Shown in pieces: positions 54,075 through 62,162 of a stretch of DNA of 64,000 nucleotides. This DNA comes from Corynebacterium crudilactis (GTDB lineage Bacteria > Actinomycetota > Actinomycetes > Mycobacteriales > Mycobacteriaceae): the NCBI RefSeq assembly GCF_001643015.1, contig NZ_CP015622.1, forward strand, positions 199,358-263,357. The letters run 5' to 3'. A program made the position numbers and the translations under genes. The first letter of the stretch is position 1. Each line of letters begins with the position of its first letter. Below the pieces are notes generated by a model. The model was given only the letters and a program-made list of their open reading frames with translations. It was not told where the DNA came from and ran no database searches.

Positions 54075-54805
54075 TATCCTTCGCGGCGTTTTACCCACGC
54101 GATGACTGCGTAGGTGATCGGCATGAGGAACACTTCGAGGAGTGTTTTCCAGACAAAGCCCACCACCACGTAGTTGATGAAATCAGTACCGGTGGCAATG
54201 CCGATCACCGGTGCTGCGATGGTACAAAAGAGCAGAGTATCTGCAAATTCGCCGACAACTGTAGAACCAATAAGACGCGCCCACAGAGATTTCTCTCCGG
54301 TGCGTTTTTTGATAGCTACCAACACTTTCGCGTTGAGTAATTGGCCCACAATATAGCCTGCGAGTGAGGCGACAACGATTTGTGGCACTAGGCCTAAGGT
54401 GGATTCGAAGGATGCTTGGCCGTCCCAGAAACTTGCTTCTGGCAGCCAGATCGCCACATAAAATGACAACACCGCCAAGATGGTGACACCGAATCCTATG
54501 AGGATGGCGCGGCGGGTGGATTTATAGCCGTAACATTCGGCAAGAACATCACCCAGGATATAGGCGATGGGGAAGAGGAAGAATGCACCATCGGTAATCA
54601 GTGGCCCAATTTGGACACCTTTGGTGGCATTGATATTGGAAATTAAGAAGACGGTGACAAAAAGCGCAAGCAAAATGGGGTAGAGGCTTGGCGGAACATG
54701 AATGAATGTGTTGTTGCCGGACGCAGCGGGTGTGTTGGCTGCGCCCTGCCCAGGCTGGGGTTTTTGTGATGTTGGTTGTTGTTGCACGCCCACAACCTTA
54801 ACCAC
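54071..54805 (-). CDS. queuosine-precursor transporter (YhhQ/VUT family)
   Basis: 244 residues: a Gln/Pro-rich cytoplasmic lead of about 38 residues, then six membrane helices. Family motifs FLISNINATKGVQIGPL, GAFFLFPIAYILGDVLAECYGY and TVVGEFADTLLFCTIA match COG1738, whose members import preQ0, preQ1 or queuine. Sitting tail to tail with tgt makes salvage of a 7-deazaguanine the obvious role; which base is imported cannot be told. Confidence 0.85.
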   Translation of the reverse strand: MVKVVGVQQQPTSQKPQPGQGAANTPAASGNNTFIHVPPSLYPILLALFVTVFLISNINATKGVQIGPLITDGAFFLFPIAYILGDVLAECYGYKSTRRAILIGFGVTILAVLSFYVAIWLPEASFWDGQASFESTLGLVPQIVVASLAGYIVGQLLNAKVLVAIKKRTGEKSLWARLIGSTVVGEFADTLLFCTIAAPVIGIATGTDFINYVVVGFVWKTLLEVFLMPITYAVIAWVKRREGY

Positions 54806-54918
54806 TTTTGAGAAGATGAAAAAATTTTAATCTTTGTTTCATCATGGTTTCATCATGGAGGTCTTAACTAGAGATTGTCAGCCGATAAAGCATCTTCTCT
54901 CCGAAAGGCATCCCCCTC

Positions 54919-56013
54919 ATGACTATCACCCTCAACCAGCCAGTAACTACTTCCACTGTCTTGCCGTTGCCTGCTCGTTTTCAGGCAAGCTATACGACGC
55001 GCTTGGTGGCGGAAGGCGTCGAAAAGCGTGCTTCTGATTTTTGGCTGGAAACTGCGGGCACGCCAAAGGCGGGCGATGTGGTGATTGCTCGCGTAACCCA
55101 GATTAATAACCACAAGCGCGTGGAAACTCCGGAATCTCGCAAAGCCATTTTGTTTGAGGGCGCGTTGGTGATGCTGGCGTATGGCAACCGCTACGCTGCG
55201 GACCAGTTCTTGGCGCATGTGCCAGAGGATTTGGGACCATGCCATTTGGTGGCAGCCGGCGGCATCGCGGGCACTGTGACCGCGCTGCACGACCGCATGG
55301 ATGAGCCAACTGAGATTGAACCGCTGGGACTGCTCACCGATGCTAACGGCACCGTCAATGTGCGCGATTTTGCTGCACACCAAAACCCGTTGAATGTGGA
55401 AGCAAAGCCGAACCGCCCACAGGTCATTGCGGTGCTTGGTACCTCCATGAACTCCGGAAAGTCCACCACCTTGGCATGCCTAGTCAATGGCCTGGATGCT
55501 GCGGGACACAAAGTCGCGGCCGGAAAAATCACCGGCACCGGCGCAGGCAATGACCGCATGATCTACCACGATGCCGGTGCGCACAGCGTCATCGATTTCA
55601 CTGACTTTGGTTACCCAACCACTTTCAAACTGAACTTCGCCGAAATCCGTGCGCTGAGCATCAACATGATCAACGTACTAGCCGATACCGGTGCAGATAC
55701 CGTCATCGTGGAAATCGCCGATGGCATCTACCAGGGCGAAACTTCCAGGCTCTTGCGCGATCAGCTGTTCCAGCACAGCATCGATCATGTGGTGTTCTCT
55801 GCCGTGGATGCACTGGGCGCCAAGGCTGGTGTTTCTGAACTACAAGCTGCGGGTCTCCACGTTGCCGCCGCCTCCGGTGTGATGACAGCGTCTCCTCTGG
55901 CAACCGCAGAAGCCACCGAAGTACTCAACGTTCCAGTCATCCCAACCTATGACCTCACCAACCCAGCGACCGTGACCGCGGTGCTCGCGACGGCACAAAA
56001 GTCCCATGCCTAA
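54919..56013 (+). CDS. P-loop NTPase of unknown function (DUF1611-like C-terminal part)
   Basis: 364 residues. The N-terminal 160 (barrel-like, with KRASDFWLETAG and VVIARVTQINNHKRVE) carry no motif I know. The C-terminal half is a P-loop domain: Walker A GTSMNSGKST at 174-183, KITGTGAGNDR, TVIVEIADGIYQGE as a Walker B-like strand, and DHVVFSAVDALGAKAG. It is somewhat like DUF1611 proteins and like dethiobiotin-synthetase-type folds. Its end overlaps the next gene, encoding an ABC protein without a working Walker A, by 8 bases. The pair may form a unit. Function unknown. Confidence 0.6.
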   Translation: MTITLNQPVTTSTVLPLPARFQASYTTRLVAEGVEKRASDFWLETAGTPKAGDVVIARVTQINNHKRVETPESRKAILFEGALVMLAYGNRYAADQFLAHVPEDLGPCHLVAAGGIAGTVTALHDRMDEPTEIEPLGLLTDANGTVNVRDFAAHQNPLNVEAKPNRPQVIAVLGTSMNSGKSTTLACLVNGLDAAGHKVAAGKITGTGAGNDRMIYHDAGAHSVIDFTDFGYPTTFKLNFAEIRALSINMINVLADTGADTVIVEIADGIYQGETSRLLRDQLFQHSIDHVVFSAVDALGAKAGVSELQAAGLHVAAASGVMTASPLATAEATEVLNVPVIPTYDLTNPATVTAVLATAQKSHA

Positions 56014-57442
56014 ATTATGGCTTGGCCGACGACGCTCCCTGCTCACCCAACTCGCTTTCCTGGGTGTGCTGCAGGCATTGTTGGCGATCATTTTATCGCT
56101 GAGTGTCGCCGCAGTACTTGATGGGGACCGCGGATTAATCGCCCTGCTTTTGGCCACCACGCTGGGCTTAGGCATGGCGCAGTGGATCCAAAAAGTGGTT
56201 GCTGAAGATTTAGGCCAACACTATGTGCACGAAGTCCGCCGCGAATTAGTCGGCGCGGCCCTCGTGCCGGGTAAAGCAACCTCTTTGGGCGTGACTGTCA
56301 CCAGAGCCAGCAATGATCTCACTGCTGTGCGCAATTGGTTGGCCTTAGGCATTGTTCCGATGGTCACCGGCATCCCCCTGATTGGGATTGTGCTCGTGGC
56401 ACTGTTTGTCCAAGATATCCGCACCGGTGTGGCAGTGGCTGCTCCATTGCTTATCTGCATGGCATTTTTACCCGTGCTTGCCAGGTGGACGTTAATAAGA
56501 GCGCAAGAACTGCGCAGCAAACGTGGACGGATGGCCGCACGCATCGCTGATTCCGTGATGGCAGGCGAAATGCTGTGGGCTGTAGGCGGCGTCAACCGTG
56601 AGGTCAACGCAGTATCACGAGACTCTGATCGAGTCGTGGTCGCCGCTGTGAAACGTTCCTGGGCCACCGGCTTCACCCGCGCATTAATGGCCATGGCAGC
56701 CTCCTTGAGCACTGTCAGTGTCGTGGTCTCAGGACACCTGGACCCCAGCGAAGTCGCTGGAACCATGATGCTCCTTGGCGTTCTTGCCACCCCAGTGACC
56801 GAATTAGGGCGCGTAGTGGAATACCGCCAAAACTACAAAGCAGCAATACGCATCCTCATTCCTTTGCTGCAACGCGGTTCCGAATTTAAACAAACCCAAA
56901 CGCAACTGCCTGGACTAAAAGTCTCAGAAGGAGTTCCGGGCGTCAACGTCAAAGGCATTGCCGCACGCCCAGGAGAACGCATCCACCTCACCGGAGAAAC
57001 CTGTGACACCCGCGCCTGGATATCCTCCCTGATCGAAGAAGGCGACGGCGTAGTCAACGGCCAACAACTATCCCAACTGCCACTGAAACAACGCAGAATG
57101 CTCATCGGTATCGCTTCCACACACCACTACTTAAGCCGCGGCTCTGTATCGCGCTTAGCCAGCATCCGAGTACCCGATGCAACAGCTGAAGAAATCAGCG
57201 CAGCACTGGCACAAGTTGGCCTAGACAACGACAAAACCACACAAAAACAACGCCTCAAAAACGGCGGACAACCGTGGAACACCGCCCAGATCAACAAACT
57301 CAAACTAGCCAGCGCTACACTGCGCACCCCGCCACTGCTGGTCTTAGAAGGAATCGACCCCCACATAGTGAAGGACTACCCAGGCGTAGTCATCTCCACA
57401 GAAACCATCCCAGGCGAACAATGGCGACAGGTCAGCATCTAA
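56006..57442 (+). CDS. ABC exporter-like protein with degenerate ATPase domain
   Basis: 478 residues. Residues 12-290 form a six-helix ABC exporter membrane domain (coupling-helix-like SLGVTVTRASNDLTAVRNWL near 93-112). The nucleotide domain is eroded: Walker A is replaced by LTGETCDTR (328-336) with no Lys, the signature is RLKNGGQPWNTAQINKLKLA, Walker B reads LLVLEGIDP and the H-loop His is missing (VISTETI). It can hardly hydrolyse ATP itself. It starts inside the preceding P-loop gene and ends 9 bases before gluQ. Might be a non-transporting scaffold, or energised by the P-loop partner; both are guesses. Confidence 0.7.
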   Translation: MPKLWLGRRRSLLTQLAFLGVLQALLAIILSLSVAAVLDGDRGLIALLLATTLGLGMAQWIQKVVAEDLGQHYVHEVRRELVGAALVPGKATSLGVTVTRASNDLTAVRNWLALGIVPMVTGIPLIGIVLVALFVQDIRTGVAVAAPLLICMAFLPVLARWTLIRAQELRSKRGRMAARIADSVMAGEMLWAVGGVNREVNAVSRDSDRVVVAAVKRSWATGFTRALMAMAASLSTVSVVVSGHLDPSEVAGTMMLLGVLATPVTELGRVVEYRQNYKAAIRILIPLLQRGSEFKQTQTQLPGLKVSEGVPGVNVKGIAARPGERIHLTGETCDTRAWISSLIEEGDGVVNGQQLSQLPLKQRRMLIGIASTHHYLSRGSVSRLASIRVPDATAEEISAALAQVGLDNDKTTQKQRLKNGGQPWNTAQINKLKLASATLRTPPLLVLEGIDPHIVKDYPGVVISTETIPGEQWRQVSI

Positions 57443-57451
57443 CCTAGACAT

Positions 57452-58333
57452 ATGGCAGGCAGATACGCACCGTCGCCAAGCGGCGACCTTCACTTTGGCA
57501 ACCTCCGCACAGCACTCCTCGCATGGCTTTTCGCCCGAGCGGAAGGCAAACAATTCCTCATGCGCGTAGAAGACATCGACGAACAACGCTCCTCCCGCGA
57601 ATCCGCCGAAAGCCAACTCGCCGACCTTTTGACTCTGGGAATCGACTGGGACGGAGACGCCCTCTACCAATCCACCCGCTTCGACGCCTACCGCACAGCC
57701 CTTGCCAAACTAGACACCTACGAATGCTATTGCTCGCGCCGGGACATCCAGGAAGCCTCACGGGCCCCGCATGCAGCTCCGGGCGTGTACCCGGGAACAT
57801 GTAGGGATCTATCCTCGGAGGAACGCGTCGAAAAGCGGGCAAGTCTGGCTACTCAAAACCGACACCCCGCCATCCGTCTGCGCGCGCAGGTGACCGCGTT
57901 TGATTTTTATGACCGCCTTCTTGGACCTCAGACCGGACCTGTGGATGATTTCATTTTGCTCCGCGGCGGCCAGGAACCAGGGTGGGCGTACAACTTGGCA
58001 GTCGTGGTTGATGACGCATATCAAGGCGTTGACCAGGTAGTTCGCGGCGACGACCTGCTTGATTCCACAGCACGCCAAGCCTACCTCGGCTCATTGCTCG
58101 GCATACCAATCCCGGAATACATCCACGTGCCACTTGTCCTCAACGCCCGCGGCCAGCGGCTAGCCAAGCGAGACGGCGCCGTAACGCTTAAAGAAATGCT
58201 TCTCGACGCCTCCCTCCCGCAGATTTTCTCCGCCCTCGCCTCCTCCCTGGGCTACGAAGGCGTCACATCCGCCCCACAATTATTGGAAGTCTTCGACCCT
58301 GAAAAACTCAGCCGGGAACCCTATATCTATTAA
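57452..58333 (+). CDS. gluQ: glutamyl-Q tRNA(Asp) synthetase
   Basis: 293 residues, the short catalytic core of a GluRS without anticodon domain. HFGN (14-17) stands for [14 protein letters not shown] for KMSKS, and the zinc ligands are Cys92, Cys94, Tyr113 and Cys117. GluQRS attaches glutamate to the queuosine base of tRNA-Asp, so it makes sense only if the cell makes Q-tRNA, matching tgt 3 kb upstream. It is the third gene of a tight unit with the P-loop and pseudo-ABC genes and overlaps the convergent dioxygenase gene by 4 bases. Confidence 0.9.
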   Translation: MAGRYAPSPSGDLHFGNLRTALLAWLFARAEGKQFLMRVEDIDEQRSSRESAESQLADLLTLGIDWDGDALYQSTRFDAYRTALAKLDTYECYCSRRDIQEASRAPHAAPGVYPGTCRDLSSEERVEKRASLATQNRHPAIRLRAQVTAFDFYDRLLGPQTGPVDDFILLRGGQEPGWAYNLAVVVDDAYQGVDQVVRGDDLLDSTARQAYLGSLLGIPIPEYIHVPLVLNARGQRLAKRDGAVTLKEMLLDASLPQIFSALASSLGYEGVTSAPQLLEVFDPEKLSREPYIY

Positions 58334-59262
58334 GGACGTTGTGGCGGGGCCATGCCGTCTGGGCCTCCTGGAGCGTTGCCACCAGGACCTCCCATGGACT
58401 GAATCTGTTCAGTAGTGGGATCAATAGGGATATCAATCGATGCAATAAACCCATTGGTTGCATCGCCAGTGAGATGCGCCATCTGCTGATCCCAGCCATC
58501 GGAAAAAACATTGTCGGATTCGAGCGAAATGTTATTCAGGTTGCTCAAGGAATTGCCATAAACATCAAGTGCATAGACAGAAGCAGCTGCTGTCTCATCC
58601 AGAGCAATCTGTGACGTCAAAATATTATTAGTAGAATCCGTGATGCTGGCACGATCTGGGAACACTTCAAAGTGGATATGCGCCCAGCGCCCGGTATAAC
58701 AACCAGGGAAAATGGTATCGAAAGTAACCTGGCCATACTTATCGGTGATTTGCACTCCACGCAGATAGGTTTCATTTGCGAGCTCAGAGTCATACATTGA
58801 GTACCGGCCAGGAGCATCACAATGCCAAATATAAACTGCAGCGCCCTCCATAGGTTGGTTGTTCTTGCTCATATCCACAATATTCATGGTCAACGTCAGT
58901 GGAACACCTTCTGCCACTGTGTCGGAGTCGATCGATGTGGTGATGTCTTGGCGCTCCACACCAGAAAGTTCCAACACATCTGGACCATTCGACCCATCTC
59001 CTGGATATGGTCCTGCAGTTTCTGATTTCAGCTCAGTAAATGCAGTGACTGCCTCGGATGTAGGCGTAGTCGTCGTAGTGGTGGTGGGTGCAGTTGTTGT
59101 GCTGTTTGGCGAACAGGCGGCAAGTGCAACACCAACGCCACTAAGCCCAAGTGCTCCCAGAACTGTCCGACGAGAAAACACAGTCCCCAGATCGAAGCCT
59201 AAACCTTGATCTTCTACATCATCTAATTGATGGGGAAGTGTTCTTCCTTCAAATTGACGCAT
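58330..59262 (-). CDS. Tat-exported lipoprotein with intradiol dioxygenase domain
   Basis: 310 residues from the ATG at 59262 (AGGAAAGG, 9 bases upstream; a TTG three codons earlier is possible). A twin-arginine signal [10 protein letters not shown] is followed by a lipobox ALAACS (Cys about 50), then a Thr-rich spacer. The beta-sandwich holds all four iron ligands of intradiol dioxygenases: Tyr in APGRYSMY (154), Tyr in [12 protein letters not shown] (189) and His195/His197. Extracellular members of this family are known in actinobacteria but their natural catecholic substrate is unclear. The C-terminus is Gly/Pro-rich. It ends tail to tail with gluQ. Confidence 0.85.
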   Translation of the reverse strand: MRQFEGRTLPHQLDDVEDQGLGFDLGTVFSRRTVLGALGLSGVGVALAACSPNSTTTAPTTTTTTTPTSEAVTAFTELKSETAGPYPGDGSNGPDVLELSGVERQDITTSIDSDTVAEGVPLTLTMNIVDMSKNNQPMEGAAVYIWHCDAPGRYSMYDSELANETYLRGVQITDKYGQVTFDTIFPGCYTGRWAHIHFEVFPDRASITDSTNNILTSQIALDETAAASVYALDVYGNSLSNLNNISLESDNVFSDGWDQQMAHLTGDATNGFIASIDIPIDPTTEQIQSMGGPGGNAPGGPDGMAPPQRP

Positions 59263-59568
59263 CTGCTCCAACCTTTCCTGCTCGGATGTTTACGCTGCTA
59301 GGAATAGGCTAAATCAGATTTATGGACAGTTCCTGAATGCTTGCTGGGTAAAATAATTTAGATCATTACTAAATAGTCGCCCTTTTGTTGGCGGTTTTAA
59401 GTGTTGCTGCGGACTGGATATTGGTAGAGGCATTCCAATGTCGTTTACTGGCGTTTTAAGGGGCCGAAATTTTCGAATGAGTGTTTGTATGCCTGAAGAT
59501 GTCTGGGGTCTTTAGAGGCGATTCTGGAGGGATACTTTTTCTGGGCGTCAGAGATGATTTTTAGCGAA
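59263..59568. other. gene-free stretch upstream of the dioxygenase
   Basis: About 300 bases without a gene, repeat or clear promoter; it must contain the dioxygenase promoter on the minus strand. Confidence 0.5.
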
Positions 59569-59699
59569 ACCAGACTGGGTGACCAAAAGCCAGGGGGCTG
59601 GCCAAATTTCGGTCACCTGGTCTGGTGCCGAGTTCTGGGAACCAGACCAGGCGACCAAAAACTTCCCAAAACTCTGTTCCCTTGGTCGCTGTGTCCGGT
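59569..59699. repeat. two tandem palindromic units, 72-bp period
   Basis: Unit A: ACCAGACTGGGTGACC (59569-59584) pairs with GGTCACCTGGTCTGGT (59611-59626), 14 of 16. Unit B: ACCAGACCAGGCGACCAA (59641-59658) pairs with TTGGTCGCTGTGTCCGGT (59682-59699). The left arms start 72 bases apart and resemble each other. Architecture resembles the arrays at 26118 and 33149 but with different arm sequence. Confidence 0.65.
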
Positions 59700-59808
59700 T
59701 TCTAGAATCCGACCACCCAGATCGATGGTTAAAGGGGAAAAGAGGAGTGCTTTTAACTCCCGTATCGATGAAATCCCCAAAAATCCAACCCCGGCAACCC
59801 TTGGAGAC

Positions 59809-59843
59809 GAAAAAACAGCCCCTCACAAAAGTGAGGGGCTGTT
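59809..59843 (-). terminator. terminator of tRNA-Ser(GGA)
   Basis: Perfect 13-bp stem AACAGCCCCTCAC/GTGAGGGGCTGTT with AAAA as loop; on the minus strand a run of T follows. It lies 8 bases beyond the tRNA 3' end. Confidence 0.85.
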
Positions 59844-59850
59844 AAATTTG

Positions 59851-59935
59851 CGGAGGATAGGGGATTTGAACCCCTGAGGGATTGCTCCCAACCCGCGTTC
59901 CAGGCGAGCGACATAGGCCGCTAGTCGAATCCTCC
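59851..59935 (-). tRNA. tRNA-Ser (anticodon GGA)
   Basis: Acceptor GGAGGAT/ATCCTCC, anticodon loop CTGGAAC giving GGA, long variable arm and T-loop TTCAAAT. No encoded CCA. Divergent from the SRP RNA. Confidence 0.95.
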
Positions 59936-60057
59936 AGCTAGAACGGCTGCAACGCATGGCTGCTTTGTTCTGGAGATTAGATTACACAAAAGTTGTTCAA
60001 AAATTCAAATCCGCTCGCAGTTGGCGTTTTCTGGGGACTTTCCGCTAGAGTTGTGCG

Positions 60058-60147
60058 CAGGATCCCGTGCGGCGTTTATCTTGTGAACTCCCCCAGGGCA
60101 GGAATGCAGCAAGGGTCAGCGAGCTCTGACGGGTGCGCGGGATCCGC
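60058..60147 (+). ncRNA. ffs: signal recognition particle RNA (4.5S type)
   Basis: Ends pair as GGATCCCG/CGGGATCC. The middle has the SRP domain IV loops in order, CAGG-GC-A-GGAA-U-GC-AGCA, where the GGAA tetraloop and the symmetric and asymmetric loops bind Ffh. Length about 90 bases. It directly precedes aspT and dnaX, as in related actinobacteria. Ends are approximate. Confidence 0.92.
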
Positions 60148-60251
60148 TTAAACGTCTAGAGTGGTGACTGAAAGGTTACTGCTCTTTTTTTGTGCCCTTT
60201 TTAGTCCGTTTATTTTTCCAACATTGCCACCACACGCGGAGGTACGCAGTT

Positions 60252-61532
60252 ATGAGTTCAGTTTCGCTGCAGGATTTTGATGCAGAACGAATTGGTTTGT
60301 TCCACGAGGACATTAAGCGCAAGTTTGATGAACTCAAGTCAAAAAATCTGAAGCTGGATCTTACTCGCGGTAAGCCTTCCTCGGAGCAGTTGGATTTCGC
60401 AGATGAACTCCTCGCGCTTCCTGGTAAAGGTGACTTCACGGCTGCTGATGGCACTGATGTGCGTAACTATGGCGGATTGGGCGGAATCATTGATATTCGT
60501 CAGATCTGGGCAGAGCTGATGGGCGTTCCTGTGGAGCAGATCCTTGCGGGCGATGCTTCGAGCTTGAACATCATGTTTGATGCGATCAGCTGGTCTTATG
60601 CTTTCGGTAACAATGATTCGGAGCAGCCTTGGTCTAAGGAAGAGACTGTTAAGTGGATTTGTCCTGTTCCGGGCTATGATCGCCATTTCTCCATCACGGA
60701 GCATTTTGGTTTTGAGATGATCTCGGTGCCAATGAATGAAGACGGCCCAGATATGGATGCTGTTGAGGAATTGGTGAAAGATCCTCAGGTTAAGGGCATG
60801 TGGGTTGTGCCAGTATTTTCTAACCCAACAGGATTTACTGTGTCAGAGGACGTCGCAAAGCGTCTGAGCACAATGGAAACCGCAGCGCCGGACTTCCGCG
60901 TTGTGTGGGATAACGCCTATGCCGTGCATACTCTGACCGAGGAGTTCCCTGAGGTTATCGACATCGTTGGGCTCGGCGAGGCGGCAGGTAATCCGAACCG
61001 TTTCTGGGCTTTCACTTCCACCTCCAAGATCACTCTTGCGGGCGCTGGTGTGTCCTTCTTCCTCACTTCTGCGGAGAACCGTGCGTGGTACACAAGCCAT
61101 GCGGGTATTCGCGGTATTGGTCCAAACAAGGTGAACCAGCTGGCTCATGCGCGTTACTTTGGCGATGCAGAGGGCGTGCGTGCGGTGATGCGTAAGCACG
61201 CTGGGTCTTTGGCTCCGAAGTTCGACAAGGTTTTGGAGATCATGGATTCCCGCCTTGCTGAGTACGGTGTGGCGCAGTGGACTGTTCCTACTGGTGGTTA
61301 TTTCATCTCCCTCGATGTGGTTCCAGGAACTGCTTCGCGTGTAGCTGAATTGGCTAAAGAAGCCGGCATCGCTTTGACTGGCGCGGGTTCTTCTTATCCG
61401 TTGCGTCAGGATCCAGAGAACAAGAATCTTCGTCTGGCTCCGTCGCTTCCTCCAGTTGAAGAGCTTGAGGTTGCGATGGATGGCGTGGCAACGTGCGTGT
61501 TGTTGGCAGCGGCGGAGCACTACGCCAAGTAA
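60252..61532 (+). CDS. aspT: aspartate aminotransferase AspT
   Basis: 426 residues from the ATG at 60252, with GGAGG nine bases upstream; the longer frame from 60192 has none. PLP fold with YGGLGGIIDIRQIW (substrate loop), VFSNPTGFTV, WDNAYAVH and the Schiff-base Lys259 in FTSTSKITLAGAG. It belongs to the long aspartate aminotransferase subgroup known from Corynebacterium and M. tuberculosis (Rv3722c type). It links oxaloacetate to aspartate, and so to lysine and threonine formation. SRP RNA precedes it; the next gene starts at the very next base. Confidence 0.95.
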   Translation: MSSVSLQDFDAERIGLFHEDIKRKFDELKSKNLKLDLTRGKPSSEQLDFADELLALPGKGDFTAADGTDVRNYGGLGGIIDIRQIWAELMGVPVEQILAGDASSLNIMFDAISWSYAFGNNDSEQPWSKEETVKWICPVPGYDRHFSITEHFGFEMISVPMNEDGPDMDAVEELVKDPQVKGMWVVPVFSNPTGFTVSEDVAKRLSTMETAAPDFRVVWDNAYAVHTLTEEFPEVIDIVGLGEAAGNPNRFWAFTSTSKITLAGAGVSFFLTSAENRAWYTSHAGIRGIGPNKVNQLAHARYFGDAEGVRAVMRKHAGSLAPKFDKVLEIMDSRLAEYGVAQWTVPTGGYFISLDVVPGTASRVAELAKEAGIALTGAGSSYPLRQDPENKNLRLAPSLPPVEELEVAMDGVATCVLLAAAEHYAK

Positions 61533-62144
61533 TTGAATACCGCGGAGACAGCACATTGGATTAACCGTTTGCTGCCTGGCGAACCAGAGTTTCACCAGGT
61601 TGGCGCGTTTAAAGTGGCAGGTTACACGCTTGATGATGAAGCGATTGCGTGTTCTGTTGATTTTGGGCGCGTCAACACTGGTCTGGTCACCGCAAGTGGC
61701 GCGGAAACTGTTGATGTGCGCAGTGAAATCCTGTGCCTTGCGCGGGCTGATGTGTCCGTTCCGGGTCGCGCCGTAGGCGCTGCTGCCACCATGCTTCTCG
61801 ACGCCTCCCTTTCCCCTCAATCCACCATGCGTGCCCAGCCGGGGCAGATCCTTCCAGGAGTGGGCATCATGGCGAATTTGCCGCAAGAAGGCTATTCAGT
61901 TGTGCACGGAATTTTGGCGGATCCTCGTATCTGGGGGCCTGAGATTCCCTATGTGCGTGAAGAGGCCGGTCAGGTAAATATCGAAGCTCCCGACGAAGCT
62001 GGCGCACTGGCAAGGTTGACGTTGCCACTGCAGCTGATCTTGCTGACCGAAGCGGAGTTTTCCCTGGTTATCAATGAAGGCGGCGATATTTTGTTCCAAC
62101 AAATGGCGGAGCAAGAAGTCGATCTTCTGGATCTGCATCGCTAA
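61533..62144 (+). CDS. hypothetical protein, weakly SUFU-like
   Basis: 203 residues from a TTG placed immediately after the aspT stop, so expression probably depends on aspT translation. Contents: HWINRLLPGEPEFHQVG, a strand-rich middle (VDVRSEILCLARADV), GQILPGVGIMANLPQEG and a C-terminal LTLPLQLILLTEAEFSLVINEG. The pattern faintly resembles bacterial suppressor-of-fused domain proteins, but I would not assign it. It lies between aspT and dnaX. Confidence 0.6.
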   Translation: MNTAETAHWINRLLPGEPEFHQVGAFKVAGYTLDDEAIACSVDFGRVNTGLVTASGAETVDVRSEILCLARADVSVPGRAVGAAATMLLDASLSPQSTMRAQPGQILPGVGIMANLPQEGYSVVHGILADPRIWGPEIPYVREEAGQVNIEAPDEAGALARLTLPLQLILLTEAEFSLVINEGGDILFQQMAEQEVDLLDLHR

Positions 62145-62162
62145 GACGGTAGGCTCAGTTCC

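Noticed and set aside
59554..59877. Plus-strand ORF of 107 codons near tRNA-Ser(GGA)
   Set aside because: It crosses two palindromic repeat units and runs into the tRNA gene and its terminator.
60843..61886. Minus-strand ORF of 347 codons opposite aspT
   Set aside because: No family motifs; Cys/His/Arg-rich composition typical of antisense frames. aspT is certain on the plus strand.
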